A stretch of DNA of 64,000 bases, from assembly GCA_964556655.1 (NCBI GenBank), contig CAZKWY010000001.1:1-64000 (forward strand), in the 5' to 3' direction. Below, one piece after another: positions 57,744 through 64,000 of the stretch. Source of the DNA: CAZKWY01 sp964556655 (GTDB lineage Bacteria; Patescibacteriota; Minisyncoccia; Portnoybacterales; UBA2143). Each line of letters starts with the position of its first letter. The first letter of the stretch is position 1. The position numbers and the translations under genes were made by a program. The notes beneath the pieces are model-generated. The model was not told the DNA's origin, made no database searches, and worked only from the letters and a program-made list of their open reading frames with translations.

Positions 57744-59075
57744 CTAAGTTCGTTTAATTTTTTTGCCCATAAAGACATTTTTGGCTGGATCTACTAAAAA
57801 TCTTTTTAAGTCTCTCCGACCGATAATAATATCATATTTCATTTCTTTTCTGTCGGCAAGAAAAACTTCTGCGCTGACAATTCTTTTGTCTAAAACAAAG
57901 GAAGCTTGGATGAGGGGTCTCTCTTGAGCCCCTAGGGCGCCGCGGACTTTTTTGTAGCCGATAATTTTTTCATCAAGGCCTAATTTTTCCGCTAGACTTT
58001 TGCAGACAGTTGTATGATAAGCGCCAGTATCTATTTTGGCTATTGCGCTATGCTTGTTTTTGTCTTTGTCGATTATCTCGACTGGTTCGTTAATGCCAAT
58101 GACTTTGCGTCCGGAAATTTCTTCCAGTTCCTCTTCTACTTCTCCGCCAAAGAGATCTCGGGCGATCTGAACTCCTTTAGAAACATTTTTAATCTTTAGC
58201 CCCTTTACTCTTTGGAGCTTTTCTTTAAGAGAGGAGAGATTGGCGATTTGAATAGAGAGTCCCGGCCGGGCATTAAGCTCTAAAATAACAGGGCCTTTTT
58301 CTCTATCAATAGCGATATCAACGCCCAAGAAGCCAATGCGGCTGGTCTCTTGGGCGTTGATAGCCATTCTCAAAACTTCTTTCCACTCGGGAATATGGAT
58401 GCCGCTAAGGAGCAGGCGGCTTTGGGGCAAATATTCAATAATTTTGTCTTTTTGAATAGCAGTGGTAGTAACTCCGCTGCCCATATCGATGCCTACGCCA
58501 ATGCCTCCCAAGTGAAGATTGGCTTTACCGCCAGATTCTTTAGTGGGCAGGCGCAGTTCGGCCATGACTGGAATAGAGTTGTAAACGATGATTCTAATAT
58601 CAGGAATGCCGCGGTAAACATAGGGCTTGAAGAGCTTAAGCAGTTTGATGCGCTCTTCAAAAAAAGCGGTGTCAGGTAGATTGGAAAGAGAATAATTACC
58701 TTCAATAATGTTATAGATATGGTTCTGGAGATCTTTAACGTCAATCAACTTTTTATCAGCTTTAATCCAAGAATAGGGAAATTTCTTTTTGCGGCCGTAA
58801 ACAATAATGATGCCCTCGCCTGCTAGCCCTCGATTAGGCTTGAGGGCGAAAGTGGAAGGAAGATTGCGCCAGTCAAGGTTTTTTATCTGGCTTGGCCTCT
58901 CAACCACAGAAAAAGTTTGCAGAACAGGCAAGCCTGCTCGACTAAGGACTTTTTTGGCCAGAAGCTTGTTGTCAGCAATACGAACAGCCCTCATCTTATT
59001 TGAGGGCCGGAGGTAGTTAAGATTTCGCGCGTTGATTCCCAGGACGTATTGAGATTTCTTAAAAAAATCTAGCAT
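57744..59075 (-). CDS. RimK-like ATP-grasp ligase fused to retropepsin-like protease
   Basis: 443 aa. The N-terminal ~300 residues are an alpha-L-glutamate-ligase-related ATP-grasp domain: INARNLNYLRPSNKMRAVRIADNKLLAKKVL, STFALKPNRGLAGEGIIIV, PDIRIIVYNSIPVMAELRLPT, GVDIAIDREKGPVILELNARPGLSIQIANL. The C-terminal ~110 residues are a RimB/PF05618-type retropepsin-like domain with catalytic Asp in KIDTGAYHTTV (about 349) and DIIIGRRDLKRFLVDP. In other bacteria these two are separate neighbouring genes with a 7TM protein; here they are fused. Likely makes and trims a peptide or amino-acid conjugate near the membrane. Confidence 0.9.
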   Translation of the reverse strand: MLDFFKKSQYVLGINARNLNYLRPSNKMRAVRIADNKLLAKKVLSRAGLPVLQTFSVVERPSQIKNLDWRNLPSTFALKPNRGLAGEGIIIVYGRKKKFPYSWIKADKKLIDVKDLQNHIYNIIEGNYSLSNLPDTAFFEERIKLLKLFKPYVYRGIPDIRIIVYNSIPVMAELRLPTKESGGKANLHLGGIGVGIDMGSGVTTTAIQKDKIIEYLPQSRLLLSGIHIPEWKEVLRMAINAQETSRIGFLGVDIAIDREKGPVILELNARPGLSIQIANLSSLKEKLQRVKGLKIKNVSKGVQIARDLFGGEVEEELEEISGRKVIGINEPVEIIDKDKNKHSAIAKIDTGAYHTTVCKSLAEKLGLDEKIIGYKKVRGALGAQERPLIQASFVLDKRIVSAEVFLADRKEMKYDIIIGRRDLKRFLVDPAKNVFMGKKIKRT

Positions 59076-59088
59076 TTAACGGATTAAG

Positions 59089-59751
59089 TTATTTTTTTTC
59101 AGGCAATTCCACTTCTTTAATAACAGTCTTGAAGCGAAAATATTCAGAAAGGCGCAAGCCGGTCCATTTACTTAGGATGAAATTAATTAAAAGAGCTCCG
59201 ACAATAGTCCATAAGGGAAAGTTAAGGGCTTGGTTTTTTGCCCATGGGCAAACGATCGCGCCGTAGCAAACCAAGGAGAGGAAAAGAGTTTCAGCAGTCA
59301 GAAGAACAGCGCCTTTAGGGCCTCTTTCAATTTGGGCAGCGACAAATTTTTCCACCAAGGTAATCATAATTAAAATAGCGAAAATAGAGCTATAAGGAGG
59401 CCCGCTTTGGCCTAAGAGAGGAGCGATCAAAAGAAGCGCTAGAATAGCCAATGTAGTAAAAGTTAGGATAATGGCCATGCGAGGGAGGTAAAGCATTCTG
59501 ATTTTTTTTAGCGCTAATCTAGCTAGACTACCAGCAAGAAAAATAGTAACAAAAAAAGCTAGGCCGTATTTTAGGCCGATAGACCAAAAAGCGAAGGCAA
59601 GAATAAGGGGGGTATAAATGCCGAATCCTTTGATGCCAATAACCTGGCGGGCAAAAGCAACAATAGTAGCCGCGACAGGCAGGAGGAGCAAGAAAACGAT
59701 TGTTTCTTGAGGGACTCCTTGGTTGATAATATATTGGGTTAATGGGGACAT
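59089..59751 (-). CDS. 7TM membrane protein of the ATP-grasp/retropepsin system
   Basis: 220 aa with about seven hydrophobic helices: IVFLLLLPVAATIVAFARQVIGIKGFGIYTPLILAFAF, LAFFVTIFLAGSLARLAL, MAIILTFTTLAILALLLIAPLL, IFAILIMITLVEKFVAAQ, AVLLTAETLFLSLVCYG, LWTIVGALLINFILSKWTG. This matches the 7TM domain (PF14402 type) usually paired with an inactive transglutaminase; here no transglutaminase domain is present. The gene overlaps ruvC by 13 bases. Confidence 0.85.
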   Translation of the reverse strand: MSPLTQYIINQGVPQETIVFLLLLPVAATIVAFARQVIGIKGFGIYTPLILAFAFWSIGLKYGLAFFVTIFLAGSLARLALKKIRMLYLPRMAIILTFTTLAILALLLIAPLLGQSGPPYSSIFAILIMITLVEKFVAAQIERGPKGAVLLTAETLFLSLVCYGAIVCPWAKNQALNFPLWTIVGALLINFILSKWTGLRLSEYFRFKTVIKEVELPEKK

Positions 59752-60233
59752 TTGAATTGGTAATTATTTATTGAATGAGCGCAACAAATAGCAGCCGCAA
59801 GAGCGTCAGCGGCATCGTCTGGCTTAGGAATTTCTTTAAGATCAAGAATAATTTTAACCATCTGCTGAATTTGTTTTTTATCTGCTCGGCCGTAACCGGT
59901 AACTGCTTGTTTAATTTGAAGCGGAGAATATTCTTCAATAGTTAATTTAGCTCGACAGACTCTGGCAAGAACGACTCCTCGCGCTTGGCTGACTTTCACC
60001 GCTGTTTTAAGATTTTTAAAGAAAAAAATATCTTCTATCGCCGCTTTTTCAGGTCGATATTTTTTTATAACGCTTTTTAGCTGCTGGTCTATAATTTGAA
60101 GGCGTTGAGCAGTGGCAAGATGGTTTTTGGTGATAATACATCCATAATCAATCAATTTTATTTTATGGGACTCTTTGGAGATAAGGCCGTAGCCAGTAAG
60201 GGCAGTCCCTGGATCAATGCCAAGGATAATCAT
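59739..60233 (-). CDS. ruvC: Crossover junction endodeoxyribonuclease RuvC
   Basis: 164 aa RNase H-fold resolvase. The four acidic residues are visible: ILGIDPGTALTGYG (Asp 7), AAIEDIFFFKN (Glu about 69), and KPDDAADALAAAICCAH (Asp pair about 140). It cuts Holliday junctions with RuvAB. It is between yebC and the 7TM gene, overlapping the latter, so the repair gene and the ligase system are transcribed together. Confidence 0.96.
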   Translation of the reverse strand: MIILGIDPGTALTGYGLISKESHKIKLIDYGCIITKNHLATAQRLQIIDQQLKSVIKKYRPEKAAIEDIFFFKNLKTAVKVSQARGVVLARVCRAKLTIEEYSPLQIKQAVTGYGRADKKQIQQMVKIILDLKEIPKPDDAADALAAAICCAHSINNYQFKCPH

Positions 60234-60263
60234 AAAAATATTTTTTAAAAAGCTTCTACGGGA

Positions 60264-60803
60264 TTATTTAAGACTGGAATATATTTCCTGAACATCGTCA
60301 TTTTCGTCAAGCGCTTCGAAGATTTTTTCTAGCTGGTTATTGGTTTTTTCGTCGCTTATTCCCATTGGATATTTGGCAAGCCATTCGTTGCCTTTTTTAT
60401 CAAACATATATTTAACGCTTCCGGCTTCTGCTAATTTGCCGTCAAATTTATTGAGGATTTGCTTGATTTCTGATAGAGTGCGGTTTTTGTTATCAGTAAT
60501 TCCTTCAATGATTAAAGCAATCCCGCCAGGCCCGTAAGCTTCGTAAGTAAATTCTTCAATGCTTTCGCTCCCTGTCTGCCCCGCCCCTTTTTTAATAGCC
60601 CGTTCAATATTTTCTTTGGGCATATTGAATTGCTGGGCTTTTTCGATGGCAGCGCGGAGACGCGGATTAGTTTCAGGGTCGCCGCCCTTTTCGCGGGCGG
60701 CAATAGTAATAAGGCGGGATATTTTGCTGAAAACCTTACCCCGCTTAGCGTCAGTAGAGCCCTTTTTGTGTCTAATGGAATGCCAGTGGCTATGACCAGA
60801 CAT
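60264..60803 (-). CDS. YebC/PmpR family protein, short form
   Basis: 179 aa; most homologues have about 240. Start MSGHSHWHSIRHKKGSTDAKRGKVFSKI and the block EAYGPGGIALIIEGITDNKNRTLSEIK are canonical, as is the end LDENDDVQEIYSSLK. About 60 residues of domain III are missing, between the MFDKKG segment and the last helix. YebC proteins act as regulators and some relieve ribosome stalling. The promoter leaves almost no leader. Confidence 0.93.
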   Translation of the reverse strand: MSGHSHWHSIRHKKGSTDAKRGKVFSKISRLITIAAREKGGDPETNPRLRAAIEKAQQFNMPKENIERAIKKGAGQTGSESIEEFTYEAYGPGGIALIIEGITDNKNRTLSEIKQILNKFDGKLAEAGSVKYMFDKKGNEWLAKYPMGISDEKTNNQLEKIFEALDENDDVQEIYSSLK

Positions 60804-60809
60804 GTTCTT

Positions 60810-60839
60810 ATGATACTATTTGGCTTTTATTGGTGTCAA
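60810..60839 (-). promoter_or_regulatory. Leaderless promoter of yebC-ruvC operon
   Basis: TTGACA (60834-60839, minus strand), 18 bases, TATCAT (60810-60815). Initiation is expected at about 60803-60804, which is the ATG itself. Confidence 0.7.
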
Positions 60840-60844
60840 CTTAT

Positions 60845-62440
60845 TTAGTTCTTAAAAATTTTTTGCGGATGGGTTTTTCGCCATTTTCTCCATTTGATAG
60901 CCAGCCATGCCATTGCCAAGCCGGCTCCGGAAGCTGATAGCGCTAGTGGGAGGAGATTTTTCTTGTTGGCAGTATTTTGGTTAAGGCTGGCAAAATGAAG
61001 AGATAGCGAGGCAGCAGAATCTTTCCCTGTTAAACTTGCCATAGAAGTAGAGCTTGTGGATGTTTTTTCTTCCCCCTTGTCTTCTTGGTTTTTGGCTAAA
61101 GAGAGATTACCTTGAGGAAAGGATGGTGTTTCTTTGCTCTTCTTTACAGAAAAACGGCGGTTCTCTTCTATAAGGGCGAGCGGTTGGTGGCTGGTAATAA
61201 TGTTTTTTGATCCTGGCGTAGGCTGGTTGGTCCAATGATAATCTCTTCCATCAAAAGACAAAGAAGATCCTGCGGCGCTTTGGCGGTAGTTAATTTCGCA
61301 GGCCAAAGAGTTATTGGGATAAAAAAGTCTTATTTGATCTTGCTCATTATTAAAGGAAAGCTTGGTTGTCTCTTTTTTCAAAACTAAAAATTGCTGGGGG
61401 CCGAGAAAGGTGTTCTCGGGGAAGACAAAAGGGCTGCTTCCTTCTTCTCTGTCATCAATTGTCCAGCCAGAAAGGTTGGCTATGTTTTCGCTTTGGTTAA
61501 AAAGCTCCAGCCATTCGCGGTCATCGCTTCCTTTGGGATTAGGCATCGCTTCATTAATAATAATGGAATCTTGATAAACATTAATTGAAATGATGTCGGT
61601 ATCAGAAAGGATGCCGTCAGAGGCAAAGAGACTAGCGAGATATTGGCCGGGATAATGGTAGATATGGTTTACCCGCTCTCCTTCTTGACTGGCCCCATCG
61701 CCAAAACTCCAAAAAAAATTCAATAGTTCGTTTTCGGGATCGTAAGAATTACTGGCGTCAAAGGAAATATTTTGTCCTACCAAAGCAATGAGGTCGGGTC
61801 CGGCTTGCGCTTGGGGAGGGCGATTGATTGAAGTATTTTTTTCTTCGGACGAAAAAATAGGCGGATTTTCCGGTTCAGCTTCTTTTTGTTTTAATTGGTT
61901 TGGATTTTCTCGTTTTTTTTGCTGGCCAGCGCTGTTTTCTTCTTTGGGCGTACCGCCGGAAATAGCGCTTGTTTGCCATTGTCCGTCCGATGATTTCTCC
62001 ATTGTTTGCTTGGTTTCATTGTCCCCATTCAGCCAGCCGTTAGAACAATCAACAACATCAATGATCTCGTTTTCTCTGTCGTAGAGTTCTAATTTTTCTC
62101 CGCTATTGCCAAGGGCGCCCGTATAAATTTGGTCGGCGAAAAGATGGGGAAGCGTTTCTTCGCTAGTTCTTTCTAATAAAAAATAGCCGTGAGCGGCTAT
62201 TGTGTTGGATAAACTTATTCGCGGGGAGCCGTCCCGCGCTTTGAGGGTCCATCCCTCTAAGTTGATTTCCTCTGCCGTATTGTTTTTAAGCTCTATCCAT
62301 TCATGGCGGGGGCTTTTTTCTGTTCCCATCCAGGCAATCTCATAAAAAATAATTTCTTTTTGTTCTCCCGCGGCAAGGCAAGGCGTTATTAATACAGCCA
62401 ATAAGGCGGCTGCTCGAAAACCTGTTTTGAAGTGAGGCAT
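60845..62440 (-). CDS. Surface protein with two lamin-tail domains and a PKD domain
   Basis: 531 aa: signal peptide (AALLAVLITPCLAAGE), lamin-tail domain 1 (IAWMGTEKSPRHEWIELKNNTAEEINLEGWTLKARDG, about 32-140), PKD domain (NRPPQAQAGPDLIALVGQNISFDASNSYDPENELLNFFWSFGDG, about 210-295), lamin-tail domain 2 (INEAMPNPKGSDDREWLELFNQSENIANLSGWTIDD, about 296-400), Ser/Thr-rich linker and a C-terminal membrane helix (PLALSASGAGLAMAWLAIKW) with a basic end. It is therefore an extracellular protein anchored at its C-terminus. Lamin-tail domains occur with cell-surface adhesins in CPR. Eight bases lie between it and ruvB. Confidence 0.87.
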   Translation of the reverse strand: MPHFKTGFRAAALLAVLITPCLAAGEQKEIIFYEIAWMGTEKSPRHEWIELKNNTAEEINLEGWTLKARDGSPRISLSNTIAAHGYFLLERTSEETLPHLFADQIYTGALGNSGEKLELYDRENEIIDVVDCSNGWLNGDNETKQTMEKSSDGQWQTSAISGGTPKEENSAGQQKKRENPNQLKQKEAEPENPPIFSSEEKNTSINRPPQAQAGPDLIALVGQNISFDASNSYDPENELLNFFWSFGDGASQEGERVNHIYHYPGQYLASLFASDGILSDTDIISINVYQDSIIINEAMPNPKGSDDREWLELFNQSENIANLSGWTIDDREEGSSPFVFPENTFLGPQQFLVLKKETTKLSFNNEQDQIRLFYPNNSLACEINYRQSAAGSSLSFDGRDYHWTNQPTPGSKNIITSHQPLALIEENRRFSVKKSKETPSFPQGNLSLAKNQEDKGEEKTSTSSTSMASLTGKDSAASLSLHFASLNQNTANKKNLLPLALSASGAGLAMAWLAIKWRKWRKTHPQKIFKN

Positions 62441-62447
62441 GTTTTTA

Positions 62448-63458
62448 TTAAAAAAGACTGTTTTCTTCTTCTGGATAAGTTTTCTTAAGGTGGTGGTAAG
62501 CGGAAGGAGTAGTTATTCTCCCTCGGGGAGTGCGGCAAAGAAAGCCTAATTGCATAAGATACGGCTCATAGACATCCGCGATGGTGTCCGTTTCTTCATT
62601 GGAAGCTGCGGCCATGGCCTGAAGGCCTACAGGACCGCCGTTGAATTTCTCGATAATCATTTCTAAGAGGTGGCGGTCTGACGGCTCTAGTCCGAGGTGG
62701 TCTATTTCCATCATTGCTAGCGCTTCTTGGGCCGATTTTTCGTTGATTATTCCGTCTCCTTTAACTTGACTATAATCGCGGACTCTTTTTAAGAGGCGGT
62801 TGGCAACTCGCGGAGTTCGCCGAGCTGATTGGGCGATTGTTAAAAGAGCTTTTTCGTTTTTTATTTCAACATTCAATATTTGGGCCGAGCGGGCAATAAT
62901 TTTTTTAATTTCTGAAGGATCGTAAAAATCAAGACGATAAGCGGCTCCAAAGCGGCTTCTTAAAGGGGAGGACAAGAGACCGATTCTTGTGGTGGCGCCG
63001 ATGAGAGTGAAACGAGGCAGATCTAATTGGAGGGTGCGCGCCGATGGCCCTTTGCCAATAACAATATCCAAAACAAAATCTTCCATAGCTGGATACAGGG
63101 TTTCTTCCACAGTCTTGTTTAGGCGATGACATTCATCAATAAAAATGATGTCGCCGTTTTCCAAGTTGGTCAGAATAGAAGCCAAATCTCCGACCTTTTC
63201 AATAGCCGGCCCAGAAGTAATTTTAATATGGCGGCCCATTTCTTTGGCGATAATATAGGCAAGACTAGTTTTACCCAGCCCGCTTGGCCCGTGAAGCAGA
63301 GTATGGTCGATAGGCTCTCCTCTTCTTTGCGCGGCCTCTATTAAGATAGAAAGATTTTTCTTTATTTTTTCTTGGCCGATATATTCGTTAAAACTTCTAG
63401 GGCGCAAAGTGTTTTCTATGGTTTTGTCTTCGCTTTTTTTTTGCGAATTAGTAAGCAT
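62448..63458 (-). CDS. ruvB: Holliday junction DNA helicase motor RuvB
   Basis: 336 aa AAA+ motor: [23 protein letters not shown] start, Walker [16 protein letters not shown] (about 60-74), Walker [19 protein letters not shown], sensor [22 protein letters not shown], arginine-finger region, and a C-terminal winged helix with [15 protein letters not shown]. It drives branch migration with RuvA. Confidence 0.97.
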   Translation of the reverse strand: MLTNSQKKSEDKTIENTLRPRSFNEYIGQEKIKKNLSILIEAAQRRGEPIDHTLLHGPSGLGKTSLAYIIAKEMGRHIKITSGPAIEKVGDLASILTNLENGDIIFIDECHRLNKTVEETLYPAMEDFVLDIVIGKGPSARTLQLDLPRFTLIGATTRIGLLSSPLRSRFGAAYRLDFYDPSEIKKIIARSAQILNVEIKNEKALLTIAQSARRTPRVANRLLKRVRDYSQVKGDGIINEKSAQEALAMMEIDHLGLEPSDRHLLEMIIEKFNGGPVGLQAMAAASNEETDTIADVYEPYLMQLGFLCRTPRGRITTPSAYHHLKKTYPEEENSLF

Positions 63459-63486
63459 AATTTGATTGAGGATGCTCCTCTCTCTA

Positions 63487-63515
63487 TTGACAAAGATTTA
63501 TAAATCTGTTATTAT
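63487..63515 (+). promoter_or_regulatory. Strong promoter of the large structured RNA
   Basis: TTGACA (63487-63492), 17 bases, TATTAT (63510-63515) with TGT extended -10. It starts 29 bases upstream of ruvB on the opposite strand and has no protein gene downstream. Confidence 0.85.
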
Positions 63516-63521
63516 CTCAAA

Positions 63522-63840
63522 AATGGAGAAATAAAACTCCATTATTTTTAATCTTTGACAAACTGCAGGCAATAGGGCTTTTTATTTTATGAGACAGCCC
63601 GATGGGATTTCCTCTTAGTTTTCGGATATCCTGGCGCCTTCCACTTACTTGCTAAGAGGCATGATGATAAAACATCAAACGGTGAAAACCGCTTTTCTGT
63701 TGGCAAGTAAGTGGGAGGACAAGCTGGGTTATTCCTCGGAGCAATCTTTCTTTCTGTCCTCAGGCAGAGAGTCTTTGCCTGCAGCTTGGCAAAGATTAAT
63801 TCATACGTCCCTCTTTAATATTTAAAGAGGGGTTATTTTT
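63522..63840 (+). ncRNA. Large structured RNA (~320 nt) of unknown family
   Basis: A GGAG/CTCC hairpin opens the transcript. The core is closed by a 23-base stem (63550-63572 with 63775-63797, some G-U). Inside are GGGCT/AGCCC (63575-63600) and a 16-base stem (63637-63652 with 63703-63718, one G-U) capped by two small hairpins, TGATG/CATCA (63662-63677) and CGGT-GAAA-ACCG (63680-63691, a GNRA tetraloop). An intrinsic terminator CCCTCTTTAa..TTAAAGAGGG plus TTATTTTTT ends it (63809-63840). No open frame of note. It lacks the RNase P, tmRNA and SRP landmarks; a 6S- or raiA-like RNA is possible but unproven. Confidence 0.75.
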
Positions 63841-64000
63841 TCAGCGGCTATTTGATAAGAGCCAACCTCTCTTTCTATTTCTTCTAAGCTGGTGATGCCT
63901 TCGCTAGCCTTAAGAAGGGCGTCTTGAATCATGAGGATCATTCCTTCTCGACGGGCCGTCCCTTGGATTTGGGAGGCAGAGGCTTTATCAATGATTAACT
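63822..64000 (-). CDS. Second pilus-type ATPase, C-terminal fragment
   Basis: The last 58 codons of a minus-strand gene that continues beyond the window. Residues DKASASQIQGTARREGMILM, then QDALLKASEGITSLEEIERE, match the C-terminal helices of GspE/PilB ATPases and resemble the end of the PilB at 24.8 kb (EDGMLTLIEDGIIKAAQGLT). It is therefore a paralogous extension or secretion ATPase. Its stop codon lies inside the terminator hairpin of the opposing RNA. Confidence 0.82.
   Translation of the reverse strand, partial: LIIDKASASQIQGTARREGMILMIQDALLKASEGITSLEEIEREVGSYQIAAEKITPL

Noticed and set aside
63522..63840. RNase P RNA
   Set aside because: The size fits, but the conserved CR-I and CR-V sequences are missing on both strands.

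Overview
The window looks like a chromosomal stretch from a Patescibacteria/CPR bacterium, most likely of the Parcubacteria type. The evidence is gene content: a PrgI/VirB4 secretion locus of the kind common in that group, a type IV pilus block, reduced house-keeping proteins (a short YebC), no biosynthetic pathways, and many start codons with no Shine-Dalgarno (SD) sequence, several placed only a few bases after a -10 box. The taxonomic call is inference from content, not a computed phylogeny.

Layout. 0-10.5 kb: FemAB-like enzyme, ruvA, rpsT, a LysM-CHAP hydrolase, comM, a DksA/TraR-type zinc protein, a membrane protein, pnp, a NYN protein and rpsO, with a 570-base gene-free region at 5.5-6.1 kb. 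10.6-11.6 kb: a GC-richer cassette with one orphan gene, flanked by two related GC-rich elements, then tRNA-Lys and tRNA-Arg. 12-21.5 kb: cca, tRNA-Pro, an encapsulin-cargo-type ferritin-like protein, tRNA-Ala, yraN, malic enzyme, a TrxR-fold reductase without CxxC, nusA, rny, ymdB, an HU gene, tRNA-Gly and tRNA-Pro. 21.6-29.2 kb: histidine kinase, response regulator and a type IV pilus locus (ATPase, platform protein, four minor-pilin-like proteins). 29-32.6 kb: a UvrD/PcrA helicase, rsmA and an atypical lipoprotein. 32.7-43.9 kb: a reduced type IV secretion locus (VirB6-like, PrgI, split VirB4, VirB2-like). 43.8-47.7 kb: two O-antigen-ligase-like proteins and a flippase. 47.7-52.3 kb: the classical origin neighbourhood khpB-yidC-rnpA-rpmH / oriC / dnaA-dnaN, followed by a frameshifted TrmB-like regulator. 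53-64 kb: a small-RNA locus, PBP1A, an ATP-grasp / ATP-grasp-retropepsin / 7TM operon fused to ruvC, yebC, a lamin-tail-domain surface protein, ruvB, a large structured RNA locus and the end of a second pilus-type ATPase.

The most interesting signals are not ordinary genes. (1) A palindromic repeat of about 41 bases occurs at four loci; one copy lies in frame inside rsmA, one forms the C-terminal tail of malic enzyme, one supplies the uvrD stop codon. (2) A promoter with perfect consensus hexamers and overlapping operator dyads drives a ~115-nt hairpin RNA whose loop carries a perfect anti-SD sequence; 11 bases are exactly complementary to the ribosome binding site of the lipoprotein gene at 32.6 kb. 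(3) A few accessory genes carry strong SDs while most core genes carry none, so an anti-SD RNA could discriminate between them. (4) A strong promoter at 63.5 kb drives a ~320-nt RNA with a 23-bp closing stem that I cannot assign to a known family. (5) A 7TM + ATP-grasp-retropepsin + ATP-grasp operon suggests a membrane-linked peptide-ligation system.
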